DNA of 46,682 bases, taken from contig CALVRV010000009.1 in NCBI GenBank assembly GCA_944358865.1, forward strand, positions 1-46,682, written 5' to 3'. Each line of letters opens with the position of its first letter. The first letter of the stretch is position 1. This DNA comes from an uncultured Bacilli bacterium (lineage in GTDB: Bacteria; Bacillota_I; Bacilli_A; RFN20; CAG-826). The position numbers were made by a program, and so were the translations under genes. The notes under the pieces are model-generated. The model saw only the letters and a program-made list of their open reading frames with translations. It was not told the DNA's origin and searched no databases. Positions 7,933-16,112 of the stretch are shown piece after piece.

Positions 7933-8874
7933 TTAAGATTTTAAAAATAAGACAATTTCATCCATTATTTGTTTATCTAATTCACATAAAGAAGCAAAAT
8001 CAGTTTTATCAGCAAGTAGATTTTTTTCTTTAATTGTTTTTAATTTATTTAACTCGTGTAAGTACGCAGTTAGTTTTTTAACAGCGTCATAAGTATATTG
8101 AGGATTATGATTTTTATTATTAACACTAATAAATTTAATATGAGTGTTTTTAGATGCTTTTTTAGGTTTTAAAAAATTATATTTATATGAGACAATCTTA
8201 TCATCGATTGAATGAATAATTAAACTGGATAAATCATCTCTTTTATTAATTGTTTCAATCGCATTGCAATTAAAATATTTTTGGTGGAGCGATTTTTCAT
8301 AATTTAAAAGTGAATTTTTAAAAATACAAGCATACCAAGGAACATATTGATCAAAAGCGCTTTTAATAGATATCAAGCCAGATATCATAACTAACTTTTT
8401 AATATCTTTATGAAAATGACAGGCACTATGAGCGACAAAACCACCCCAAGAATGTCCAACGATATATTTATCAATGTATTTGTATTCTTTAAAGCTGTTT
8501 ATATGATTTATAAATAAATCAATATCTTCAGCAGGTTGAAGAAAAGAATTAACATTATCTCCTTCTGATAATACACACCCTTGGTAATCAAATGTAGCAA
8601 CTTTAAAGCCGTTATCACATAAATAATTTATTTCATTTATATAAGCTTGATGTCCACCGCCCATTCCATGGCAAAATATTATTAATTTGTCTTTTATATA
8701 ACCATCTATAAAATAAAAATATCCATTTAGTTGATAACCATTTTTATTTATAAAAGACAATTTTTCAGCTTTTAAATTATTAAAATCTTTATATGAAAAA
8801 TATTTTATTCCAGGTCTAGCATCCATCCTAATACCATAGACACTTTGGTGTAATTTTGCTATAAGTTTTTTCAT
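7933..8874 (-). CDS. Alpha/beta hydrolase (serine hydrolase)
   Basis: A cytoplasmic alpha/beta-hydrolase fold protein of 313 aa. CHGMGGG is the oxyanion-hole strand-turn and VGHSWGGF the nucleophile elbow (GxSxG). A late Asp (SIDDKIVS) and His (NKNHNPQ) complete a plausible catalytic triad. No signal peptide is visible. The reading frame is open 8 codons further upstream to a TTG at 8898, but that TTG falls at the base of the fba terminator hairpin, so I place the start at the ATG at 8874. Neither start has a clear Shine-Dalgarno. The substrate is unknown; the overall arrangement resembles lysophospholipase or esterase-type members. Confidence 0.82.
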   Translation of the reverse strand: MKKLIAKLHQSVYGIRMDARPGIKYFSYKDFNNLKAEKLSFINKNGYQLNGYFYFIDGYIKDKLIIFCHGMGGGHQAYINEINYLCDNGFKVATFDYQGCVLSEGDNVNSFLQPAEDIDLFINHINSFKEYKYIDKYIVGHSWGGFVAHSACHFHKDIKKLVMISGLISIKSAFDQYVPWYACIFKNSLLNYEKSLHQKYFNCNAIETINKRDDLSSLIIHSIDDKIVSYKYNFLKPKKASKNTHIKFISVNNKNHNPQYTYDAVKKLTAYLHELNKLKTIKEKNLLADKTDFASLCELDKQIMDEIVLFLKS

Positions 8875-8900
8875 AATAATAAATAAAAAAATAGGCAAAT

Positions 8901-8930
8901 TAAAAGCGGAATTAAGTAAATCCCGCTTAA
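8901..8930 (-). terminator. Terminator of fba
   Basis: AAGCGG (8904-8909) and CCGCTT (8923-8928) form the stem. On the minus strand it is followed by TTTAATTTG and then a long T-rich run. It lies 14 bp after the fba stop. Confidence 0.7.
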
Positions 8931-8943
8931 AATTTCATTAAAA

Positions 8944-9885
8944 TTATAATTTGTCAGCGCTTCCTAAGACGTCCTTAATTTTGTGTTCAACAAGATTTCT
9001 AACATTGTCTCTTCCATCACCAACATATTGACGAGGATCAAAATGTTCTGGATGATCGATAAAGTGTTTTCTAATACCTGCAGTCATAGCAAGTCTTAAA
9101 TCAGAGTCGATGTTAATTTTACAAACTGCCATTGAAGCAGCTTTTCTTAACATTTCTTCTGGAACACCTATTGCATCATCTAATTTGCCACCATTTTCAT
9201 TAATGATTTTGACATATTCTTGATTGACTGAGCTAGCGCCATGTAAGACGATAGGGAATCCAGGAAGACGTTTGCTTACTTCTTCTAAAATATCAAATCT
9301 TAATTGTGGTTTAGTTCCTGGTTTAAATTTATAAGCACCATGACTTGTTCCGATTGCGATTGCTAAAGAATCAACACCAGTTCTTTTTACAAATTCTTCA
9401 ACTTGATTTGGATCAGTATACATGGCTTTGTCATGATCAACTTTAACATCATCTTCAACACCAGATAATGTACCTAATTCTGCTTCAACAGTAACATATG
9501 GTACATGAGCGTGAGCGTATTCAACAACTTTTCTTGTAATAGCGATATTTTCTTCAAATGATTTGCTAGAAGCATCAATCATAACTGAAGTAAATCCGCC
9601 ATCGATACAATCTTTGCAAATTTCAAAATCTGCACCATGATCTAAATGTAAAACGATTGGTAAACCAGTATCTTCCACTGCTGCTTCTACCAATTTTCTT
9701 AAATAGACTGGTTTAGCGTATTTTCTTGCTCCAGCACTTACTTGTAAAATGACAGGTGAATTACATTTTTTGGCTGCTTCAGTAATTGCTTGAACAATTT
9801 CCATATTGTTGCAATTAAAAGCCCCAATTGCGTATCCGCCTTCATAAGCTTTTTTAAACATTTCTTTAGTATTTACTAATGGCAT
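8944..9885 (-). CDS. fba: Class II fructose-1,6-bisphosphate aldolase
   Basis: A zinc-dependent glycolytic enzyme that cleaves fructose-1,6-bisphosphate to DHAP and glyceraldehyde-3-phosphate. Zinc ligands are visible in LHLDHGAD, in GTSHGAYK and in VLHGASS. The phosphate-binding region AIAIGTSHG and the C-terminal NIDSDLRLAMTAG (substrate Asp/Arg block) are conserved. The frame is open to 9909, but AAGAGGT lies 8 bases before the ATG at 9885, and MPLVNTKEMF is the usual family start, giving 313 aa. It has its own terminator and no glycolytic neighbour. Confidence 0.96.
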   Translation of the reverse strand: MPLVNTKEMFKKAYEGGYAIGAFNCNNMEIVQAITEAAKKCNSPVILQVSAGARKYAKPVYLRKLVEAAVEDTGLPIVLHLDHGADFEICKDCIDGGFTSVMIDASSKSFEENIAITRKVVEYAHAHVPYVTVEAELGTLSGVEDDVKVDHDKAMYTDPNQVEEFVKRTGVDSLAIAIGTSHGAYKFKPGTKPQLRFDILEEVSKRLPGFPIVLHGASSVNQEYVKIINENGGKLDDAIGVPEEMLRKAASMAVCKINIDSDLRLAMTAGIRKHFIDHPEHFDPRQYVGDGRDNVRNLVEHKIKDVLGSADKL

Positions 9886-9949
9886 TTTTATTACCTCTTC
9901 TTTCTTCATATCTATTTTAACAATAATTTTACTTTATTAAAGAAAAATA

Positions 9950-9977
9950 TTATTTCTTTAAAAGTTGTTGCTATAAT
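9950..9977 (+). promoter_or_regulatory. Promoter of the rRNA methyltransferase gene, possibly leaderless
   Basis: A perfect TATAAT lies at 9972-9977, with only six bases between it and the ATG at 9984. The expected transcription start therefore falls on or next to the start codon. The -35 is weak (TTATTT). No Shine-Dalgarno is present. Confidence 0.6.
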
Positions 9978-9983
9978 TTTATT

Positions 9984-11330
9984 ATGCTAAAAATTAATTC
10001 TATTGTTCATGGTGTTTGTAAAGACCTATCTAGCGAAGGAAAAGGTGTTGTTAAAATTAATGATGACGTTATTTTTTGTAATGGATTATTTATTGATGAA
10101 GAAGCTGATATTTTAATTGAATATCAAAGAAGTAAAGTTTATTATGGCAAAATTAAAAAACTATATAAATTATCTAAATATCGTATTCAACCTAAATGTA
10201 AAATATGTACATCATGTGGAGGCTGTCAATTCCAGCAATTAAGTTATGAAGGCCAAATAGAGTATAAATATAATCGTGTTAAACAGGCTTTTAAACGTAT
10301 CGCACATCTAGATGTAAAAATTGATGATGTAATAAAAATGGATGATCCATATTTTTATCGTAATAAAGCTCAAATGCCAATTGGTTATGATAAATATAAA
10401 AATATCATATATGGTATGTTTAAAGAAAAGACGCATCAAATAATTCCAGTTGATGTTTGCTATATTGAAAATCAAAAAACAGAAAAAATATTTAAAACTA
10501 TTACTTACTTAATGGAAAAGCATCACATCTTACCTTATGACGAGGATAAAAAAGAAGGTATTATCCGTCATGTTTTAATTAGAACATCGTACCACTTTAA
10601 TGAAATAATGGTTGTCTTAGTAAGCAATGTTTTAAATTTTAAAGGACAAAGAAATTTTATAAATGAATTAATAAAATTGTGTCCTGATATTACTACAATT
10701 GTAGAAAATATTAATTCAAGAACCACTAATGTGATATTAGGTGAAAAAGAAAAAACATTGTATGGAAAAGGATATATTAAAGACACAATATGTGGATTAA
10801 CTTTTAAAATATCCGCTTCTAGTTTTTTTCAAATTAATCCTATACAAGTTGAAAAATTATACAAAAAAGCTTTAGATTTGCTTGAATTATCTCCAAATTG
10901 CACGCTTTTAGATGCTTATTCTGGAGTCGGAACGATTGGATTAATTGCAAGTAAAAAATGTCAAAACGTCATATCTGTTGAATTAAATAAAAACGCTTAT
11001 TTAGATGGAATAAAAAACGCTAAAAACAATAATATAAGCAATGTTTATTTTGTTAATGATGACGCTAGTGATTATATAAATAAATCTGATATTTCTTTTG
11101 ATGCAGTAATTATGGATCCACCTAGAAAAGGTAGCGATGAGAAATTTTTAAACGCTTTAATAAACAACAAAGTTAAAAAAATATGTTATATATCATGTAA
11201 CCCTGAAACTTTGGCTAGAGATGTTTCTTATTTGAGTAAATATTATAAAATCACTAATATTACCCCTGTTGATATGTTTCCTATGACAAGCCATGTTGAA
11301 ACTATCGTGGGATTATTCTTAAAAAAATAA
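9984..11330 (+). CDS. rlmCD: 23S rRNA (uracil-C5)-methyltransferase, RlmCD/RumA type
   Basis: A SAM-dependent enzyme that makes m5U in 23S rRNA. It has an N-terminal TRAM-like domain (about 1-60) and an Fe-S cluster motif with Cys72, Cys75, Cys78 and Cys81 in the order CxxCxxCGGC. The C-terminal Rossmann methyltransferase domain has YSGVGTIGL, then the MDPPRKG block, then the catalytic Cys405 in ISCNPETLARD. In Bacillus the single orthologue RlmCD modifies both U747 and U1939, whereas E. coli has two enzymes; only one copy is seen here, so the dual-site assignment is inference. The length, 448 aa, is typical. The gene looks leaderless. It marks the left edge of the accessory region. Confidence 0.92.
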   Translation: MLKINSIVHGVCKDLSSEGKGVVKINDDVIFCNGLFIDEEADILIEYQRSKVYYGKIKKLYKLSKYRIQPKCKICTSCGGCQFQQLSYEGQIEYKYNRVKQAFKRIAHLDVKIDDVIKMDDPYFYRNKAQMPIGYDKYKNIIYGMFKEKTHQIIPVDVCYIENQKTEKIFKTITYLMEKHHILPYDEDKKEGIIRHVLIRTSYHFNEIMVVLVSNVLNFKGQRNFINELIKLCPDITTIVENINSRTTNVILGEKEKTLYGKGYIKDTICGLTFKISASSFFQINPIQVEKLYKKALDLLELSPNCTLLDAYSGVGTIGLIASKKCQNVISVELNKNAYLDGIKNAKNNNISNVYFVNDDASDYINKSDISFDAVIMDPPRKGSDEKFLNALINNKVKKICYISCNPETLARDVSYLSKYYKITNITPVDMFPMTSHVETIVGLFLKK

Positions 11331-11436
11331 AGTATATTGTTTATATTTTCGTTATATCTTTATAAACTTAAAATCTTTTAAAAACACTGTTTTTTAACAA
11401 ATCCTTTTAAGAAATGTTTTGTCCTTAGCGTTAATG

Positions 11437-11519
11437 TTGAGTTAGCAACGTGTTTTTATATAATATCTAATAATATGTTTCGACTAAAAGTACAATGCAA
11501 TGTTGAAACAGTCGAACAT
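11437..11519 (+). promoter_or_regulatory. Promoter and hairpin leader of the AAA_14 ATPase gene
   Basis: TTGAGT (11437-11442) and TATAAT (11459-11464) are 16 bp apart. The presumed 5'UTR then holds ATGTTTCGACT (11475-11485), which pairs with AGTCGAACAT (11510-11519) with one bulged base. The real Shine-Dalgarno follows near 11540. The hairpin may be a transcript structure or an operator. Confidence 0.5.
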
Positions 11520-11549
11520 CTGTGGTATCATATAGATGAGGTGATAACA

Positions 11550-12812
11550 ATGTATTATCCAAGGACAATTGAAAAGAAAATAAAAAGTATTAAAGATGAC
11601 TACGCCGCTATTACGATTTATGGTGCTAGACAAGTTGGTAAATCAACGGTGGTAGATCATATTTTTGGTGATGAGTATGTAAGTGTTACTTTGGATGACT
11701 TAGATGAAAAACGCTTAGCAAATGATAATCCTAAATTGTTTTTAGAGACACACCCATGGCCACTTATTATTGATGAGATACAAAAAGGAGTTCCTTTGCT
11801 TGAACAAATAAAAATAAAGATAGACGATGAAAAGAAAAGATGTCTTAAAGAAAACAAAAGAGTGCCGCTAATGTATATTCTTACAGGTTCAAACCAGTTT
11901 GAATTGCAAAAGGCAGTTTCTGATTCCTTAGCAGGAAGAACAGCGATTTTGACAATGTCCTCACTATCAAATAACGAAATTGAAAAAAAAGAAGGCTCTT
12001 TATTTAACCCTGATTTAGAAGTAATTAAAGAGAAGTATAAAAAAATTATTCCTAAAGATATGTACAAAACAAGAAAAGAGATTTTTAAAAAGATATTCTT
12101 AGGAGGAATGCCTGAATATATTGATAAAGGTTTAAATCGAACAACTTTTTATTCTTCCTATATAAAAACATATATCGAAAAAGATGTTATGAAACTTATT
12201 GCTGTCGATAAAGAAAGAGATTTTTTAAGATTTCTTGATTACATGGCTTTAAGAACTGCTCAGCAAATTAATTATGATGATATAGCTCGAAACATTGGAA
12301 TCGATGCAAGAACAGTAAAAAGCTGGATATCAATTTTAGTAACATCTGGTATTGCAATAACATTAGAACCATACGCTAAAAACCTATCAAATAGAGTTAC
12401 GAAAATGGAAAAGTTTTATTTCTTAGATACGGGGTTATGTGCGTATTTATGTAAATGGCCAAACGCCGAGATGATTGAAAACGGTGTGATGAACGGTGCT
12501 TTTTATGAAACATACGTCATCAGCGAAATTGTTAAGAGTTTTATGAATGCTGGAGAAGATTACAGACAATTTTTATATTATTATCGTGACAAGGATAAAA
12601 AAGAGGCTGATTTAATTATTGAAGGCTCTGATTGTATTTATCCACTCGAAGTTAAAAAAGGTATTAATCCAGTAAGTAGTAACTTTAATTTCAATTTCTT
12701 AGAAAAATATGGCAAACAAGTTATGAAAGGACTAGTAATAGATTCTAGAGAAGATTTATTTCCAATAAATGAGAACAACTGGTATTTACCTATCTATATG
12801 ATTGGAATTTAA
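11550..12812 (+). CDS. AAA_14/DUF4143 family ATPase
   Basis: A 420-aa P-loop ATPase of the common prokaryotic AAA_14-DUF4143 type. Walker A is GARQVGKS (25-32); Walker B is LIIDEIQ with Asp75-Glu76; a sensor-like ILTGSNQF follows. The C-terminal DUF4143 region is visible as FYETYVISEIVKSF, then YYYRDKDKKEADLIIEGSDCIYPLEVKKG, which has the spacing of a PD-(D/E)xK nuclease-like core (E-A-D...LEVKK). Such proteins are widespread in accessory regions and their cell role is unproven. The open frame reaches 11475, but GAGGTGATAACA fits the ATG at 11550 well. It stands alone, next to the convergent AbiE pair. Confidence 0.88.
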   Translation: MYYPRTIEKKIKSIKDDYAAITIYGARQVGKSTVVDHIFGDEYVSVTLDDLDEKRLANDNPKLFLETHPWPLIIDEIQKGVPLLEQIKIKIDDEKKRCLKENKRVPLMYILTGSNQFELQKAVSDSLAGRTAILTMSSLSNNEIEKKEGSLFNPDLEVIKEKYKKIIPKDMYKTRKEIFKKIFLGGMPEYIDKGLNRTTFYSSYIKTYIEKDVMKLIAVDKERDFLRFLDYMALRTAQQINYDDIARNIGIDARTVKSWISILVTSGIAITLEPYAKNLSNRVTKMEKFYFLDTGLCAYLCKWPNAEMIENGVMNGAFYETYVISEIVKSFMNAGEDYRQFLYYYRDKDKKEADLIIEGSDCIYPLEVKKGINPVSSNFNFNFLEKYGKQVMKGLVIDSREDLFPINENNWYLPIYMIGI

Positions 12813-12936
12813 TCAATTTAAATACAAACGTTTAGAGAATGTGTTAATTTAAAAAAGTTTGTCTCTTGTTTTAAAAAGATTAATGCCTAAAAAAGAATTT
12901 GAAGCCGAAATTTTAAAACCTCACATTTTTAGGAAG

Positions 12937-13908
12937 TTAATGCGAATTATTTTTGGTTGATATTATCCATAATGCCATCGGATGATTTTTTATTCTATTA
13001 ATAATTTCATTGTCATCAAATAAAAGCTCAGGACAATAATTATTCTTTTCAAACTCGTTAATGAATTTAGTTTCGGATTCGTTTAATTTCAGTAAATTTG
13101 AAACAAAACATTTAATCATATTTACTGCATCAATCATTGAAAATTTATCATCTTTTTTAAGAGTTGAAGAAAGATACTGTGGTATTTTATCTACCATATA
13201 TGCACTGATTTTAATTTCAAAATCGGTTAGCACCTCGTTAAACAATCTATCAGTAGTTTTGCCTATTACCATATAGAATATTACACATTTCTTTACTAAA
13301 TCAAATTCTGATTCAGTAAACAAATTTTCTTTAAGCATATGGTAAACATCATACACGTCTCTAATGGTACATCTTTCAATAAGAGCCTTAATTTTAGAAC
13401 CATACAACTCATATTTATTCAGGGTTAGTATTTTAAAAGAATTTAAAAAAGGTATAGAAATACTTCTTATAATTGGTTTATAGACATGTGTTCTATTCAT
13501 ATAATTAATTTCAATTTTTAGATTATCTTTATTTCCAAAATTGTTATTGTAATTGAACACAAACGAATCTAATGCGTGTTTGGATTTAGTTTCATCACTT
13601 AGATTATAGTTGTTAATTTCCATATATCTTCTAATGATAGTTGTAATTTCTTTTCTTTTTTCTAGCATTTCATCTTTAGTGCCGCTAAAGGAAAAATCTA
13701 AATCTATATCAACACTTAATCTAGGAAGATTAAATATAGTAAAGTTAATTGACGTGCCTCCCTTAAGAACTAAATAAGGAGAAAGTTCATCTGTTTTGCT
13801 TATAAAAATTAATATGTCAATTAGTCTGAGAACTTTTTCTAAACTTTCACTTCTAAAGCCGTTTTCTTTTGCTAAAGCAACTATTTCATGTTTTTTGTAA
13901 TTAAACAT
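12937..13908 (-). CDS. abiEii: AbiEii-type nucleotidyltransferase toxin
   Basis: The toxin of an AbiE (type IV-like) toxin-antitoxin and phage-defence system. AbiEii/MenT proteins are nucleotidyltransferases that bind or transfer nucleotides and stop growth. The family motifs are present: KGGTS at 49-53, then LPRLSVDIDLDF with Asp67 and Asp69, the metal-binding pair. Further on, LYGSKIKALIERCTIRDVYD carries the conserved Lys and the late Asp. The length is 323 aa. The gene begins 4 bp after the antitoxin stop, and its Shine-Dalgarno AAGGAG is formed by the last two codons of the antitoxin, so translation is probably coupled. An 8-bp inverted repeat (CCTAAAAA 12886-12893 with TTTTTAGG 12926-12933) lies just past the stop. 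Confidence 0.9.
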   Translation of the reverse strand: MFNYKKHEIVALAKENGFRSESLEKVLRLIDILIFISKTDELSPYLVLKGGTSINFTIFNLPRLSVDIDLDFSFSGTKDEMLEKRKEITTIIRRYMEINNYNLSDETKSKHALDSFVFNYNNNFGNKDNLKIEINYMNRTHVYKPIIRSISIPFLNSFKILTLNKYELYGSKIKALIERCTIRDVYDVYHMLKENLFTESEFDLVKKCVIFYMVIGKTTDRLFNEVLTDFEIKISAYMVDKIPQYLSSTLKKDDKFSMIDAVNMIKCFVSNLLKLNESETKFINEFEKNNYCPELLFDDNEIINRIKNHPMALWIISTKNNSH

Positions 13909-13912
13909 ATGA

Positions 13913-14653
13913 TTACTCCTTATTAATGTAATTTTTTAAGTCTTTGTAAATAAATATTTTCCACTCGGAATTATATACATGAGCGCTTTTGTTTTTGTCA
14001 AAATGTCCTTTTATAGAATCTGATATCTCGTGACATTTATCAAAGAAAGAATCAGGAATATTTAGTTTATCTTTGAATAGTGATAAAATGATTCCAACTT
14101 TTTTATAAAGCATTTTGGAATCAATTTGTTCTAAATACTTTAAAATATCTTTTATCGAGATATATGGAACCATATTGATGCAATTTAATGTTTCCTCCAA
14201 CTCGCAATATTTGCCAGAATCTTTAATTGAATCTACTATAGTTCTCTCGATTGAAGTAACTTTAATGCCACGAATCTCTTCAACAAAGTGTGTGGAAGAT
14301 GTTTTAATTAAAGAAAATGAGTTTCCTTCAAATTCAAAAGTATTAAATCTAGAAATAGATGATACATTTACATTGTTATAAACTTGATTATAGTAGCCGT
14401 AAAATTCAAATGCAGAATGATGTGATATATAAGAAGTATCGGTAATATGAGAAGCAATTAAAAATTTATCGGCAATACACTCATTAGTTTCTAAACTCAC
14501 AACGCCATACAAATTATGTTTAATACGTTTTATATAGCCTTTTTTTAAATAGTTTTGTAGAAGCATTTTTGCTAGATTGTCATCTTTTATCATAGTTGCA
14601 AAATCTTTTCTATTAAAAACTTTATATTTTGTTAATTCATTTAAATACTTCAT
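13913..14653 (-). CDS. abiEi: AbiEi-type antitoxin and transcriptional regulator
   Basis: The antitoxin of the pair, 246 aa. It opens with a winged-helix region (about 1-55: KVFNRKDFATMIKDDNLAKMLLQNYLKKGYIKRIKHNLYGVV), followed by the AbiEi core SHHSAFEFYGYYNQVYNNVNVSS and the KVTSIERTIVDSIKD block. In known AbiE systems this protein binds inverted repeats in its own promoter and represses the operon; the toxin is neutralised without a stable complex. TATAAT (14670-14675 on the minus strand) and a GGTGG ribosome site precede the ATG. A long imperfect inverted repeat (14700-14771) just upstream is the obvious operator candidate. Confidence 0.85.
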   Translation of the reverse strand: MKYLNELTKYKVFNRKDFATMIKDDNLAKMLLQNYLKKGYIKRIKHNLYGVVSLETNECIADKFLIASHITDTSYISHHSAFEFYGYYNQVYNNVNVSSISRFNTFEFEGNSFSLIKTSSTHFVEEIRGIKVTSIERTIVDSIKDSGKYCELEETLNCINMVPYISIKDILKYLEQIDSKMLYKKVGIILSLFKDKLNIPDSFFDKCHEISDSIKGHFDKNKSAHVYNSEWKIFIYKDLKNYINKE

Positions 14654-14699
14654 CTATACCACCAAAAATATTATATCAAATTAAAAACAATAAATTCAA

Positions 14700-14771
14700 A
14701 TAAAAAGGTTAAAATTCTACTTTCTAGGGTAATTTTTATTACCTTCTAGAGATTTTTTTAAACCTTTTTAT
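14700..14771. repeat. Long imperfect inverted repeat upstream of abiEi
   Basis: The outer arms ATAAAAAGGTT (14700-14710) and AACCTTTTTAT (14761-14771) match over 11 bp. The inner arms TCTAG-GGTAAT (14723-14733) and ATTACC-tt-CTAGA (14738-14750) match with a two-base bulge. It could be an AbiEi operator or a bidirectional terminator that insulates the locus. Confidence 0.6.
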
Positions 14772-14937
14772 ATTCGAGGATATTTTTTAAAAATTAATTG
14801 TTTATATTTAGCAATATATATATATTAAAACAATTCTCTTCTGTTAGAAATGATTTAAATATTTCTTATTTTCAATAGTGTGTAACAAAAATAGTGAAAA
14901 TATTTCACACTCAAAATAAATGGCGCTATTACAATTA

Positions 14938-14976
14938 ATTTACTGCATAAAAATATGCAAAAAATATGCAGTAAAT
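14938..14976. repeat. 12-bp perfect inverted repeat with internal TATGCA copies
   Basis: ATTTACTGCATA (14938-14949) and TATGCAGTAAAT (14965-14976) are perfect inverted copies separated by 15 bp. The loop contains another TATGC. It lies about 200 bp before the HNH gene. It may be a protein-binding site or an RNA hairpin. Confidence 0.55.
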
Positions 14977-15177
14977 CAATAACTTAATATTGTAAAAATT
15001 CAAATCTAAGTTTAACTAATACACCACAATATTAAAGTAGATATAACTATCTTTTTTTGTGGATTATCTAATGCATCACTACATAGCAAAATCTTTACGA
15101 ATAAAGGAAAAATTAAACGCAACAAATAGGAATTAATAATTTCTTTCTTTTCCCCTATTTTAAGATAAAATAAAAAT

Positions 15178-16029
15178 ATGATTTTAAGTTTGCTTGATTT
15201 ATTTGAAATAGGAATGTTGATATTTTCTATAGTTTTAATAGTTATTTTTCTTGTAATAATTATTTCAACTTTAATTGTTAGACGAAATAATAAATATAAG
15301 GATTTTGTCTTACAACATAGTGCTGCTTTAAGGCAATTAAATGAAATTAATAGGCACTATCAATTTAAAGATATTCCTAATTTTGATATGAAAAATTCAT
15401 ACGACAACGAACATTTTTATGAAGATATTTCGTGTCGAGACTATCTAACCTATCAACTTGTTTATATTCAAAAGAAAGTTAGTATTGCCTTAAAAGACAC
15501 TCTCGAAAATAATAAATTATTTGATGAATATAGAAAAGAAATTGGAGATACTTGTGTTATGAACCAATACGACACTTCTAATTTATTAAAAAATAGAAAC
15601 AAACTCACTAGAATTGAAAATAATCTTTTTAATAAAAGTATTAAAAAACCAACTACATTATTTTCAATAAAAGTTAGACTAATATTAACTAATATCAATG
15701 GTGAATACCGTGATTCAAAAAGTGATGAATTTGTTCCTAAAGAGATTAAAGACATTATTTTTAGAATTAATCAAAGAAACGGAAGCTTTTACGTAAACGA
15801 TGATATATGGAAATCCATATGCAGAGTCGAACGCGGCAAAGTCTCTAATAAGATGAGATTTGCTGTTTATGAAAGAGACCATTATAGATGTAGAAAGTGT
15901 GGCAGAAAAACTAACGATTTGGAAGTTGATCACATTATTCCCATTGCAAAAGGCGGCAAATCTACATTTGATAATTTACAAACCTTATGCCATAGATGTA
16001 ATTATGAAAAAGGCTCTAAGATTGAATAA
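15178..16029 (+). CDS. Membrane-anchored HNH endonuclease
   Basis: A 283-aa protein with one N-terminal transmembrane helix (about 8-35, IGMLIFSIVLIVIFLVIIISTLIV), then basic residues, so the rest should be cytoplasmic. The middle (40-220) is charged and unrecognised. The C terminus is a complete HNH domain: CxxC at Cys238/Cys241, Asp251-His252, Asn266, His272, with a second CxxC (Cys271/Cys274) holding the structural zinc. This bba-metal fold cuts DNA. Membrane tethering suggests action at the envelope, for example on incoming DNA, but that is inference. No Shine-Dalgarno is seen; TAAGAT (15161-15166) sits just upstream. Confidence 0.82.
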   Translation: MILSLLDLFEIGMLIFSIVLIVIFLVIIISTLIVRRNNKYKDFVLQHSAALRQLNEINRHYQFKDIPNFDMKNSYDNEHFYEDISCRDYLTYQLVYIQKKVSIALKDTLENNKLFDEYRKEIGDTCVMNQYDTSNLLKNRNKLTRIENNLFNKSIKKPTTLFSIKVRLILTNINGEYRDSKSDEFVPKEIKDIIFRINQRNGSFYVNDDIWKSICRVERGKVSNKMRFAVYERDHYRCRKCGRKTNDLEVDHIIPIAKGGKSTFDNLQTLCHRCNYEKGSKIE

Positions 16030-16112
16030 ACCAATATAACGTTAAAGATAATCATAAAAACAAAAACTTAGACTAAATAAGACTATGTTATAAAAGAGAT
16101 ATTAAAGAAAGA

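Larger units (their letters stand above)
14654..15177. other. 524-bp intergenic region rich in inverted repeats
   Basis: No credible gene was found between the divergent abiE operon and the HNH gene. The stretch holds the abiEi -10 (14670-14675) and a 72-bp imperfect inverted repeat (14700-14771). It also holds GTGAAA-ATA-TTTCAC (14894-14908), with flanking AGTGTG/CACACT, and a 12-bp inverted repeat (14938-14949 with 14965-14976). Last comes a small hairpin, AGATA (15039-15043) with TATCT (15048-15052), ending in seven T. The last could end a short plus-strand transcript. A small RNA is possible but not shown. Confidence 0.5.

Noticed and set aside
8875-8898. TTG start for the alpha/beta hydrolase at 8898
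   Set aside because: It lies at the foot of the fba terminator hairpin and has no ribosome site; the ATG at 8874 is a better start.
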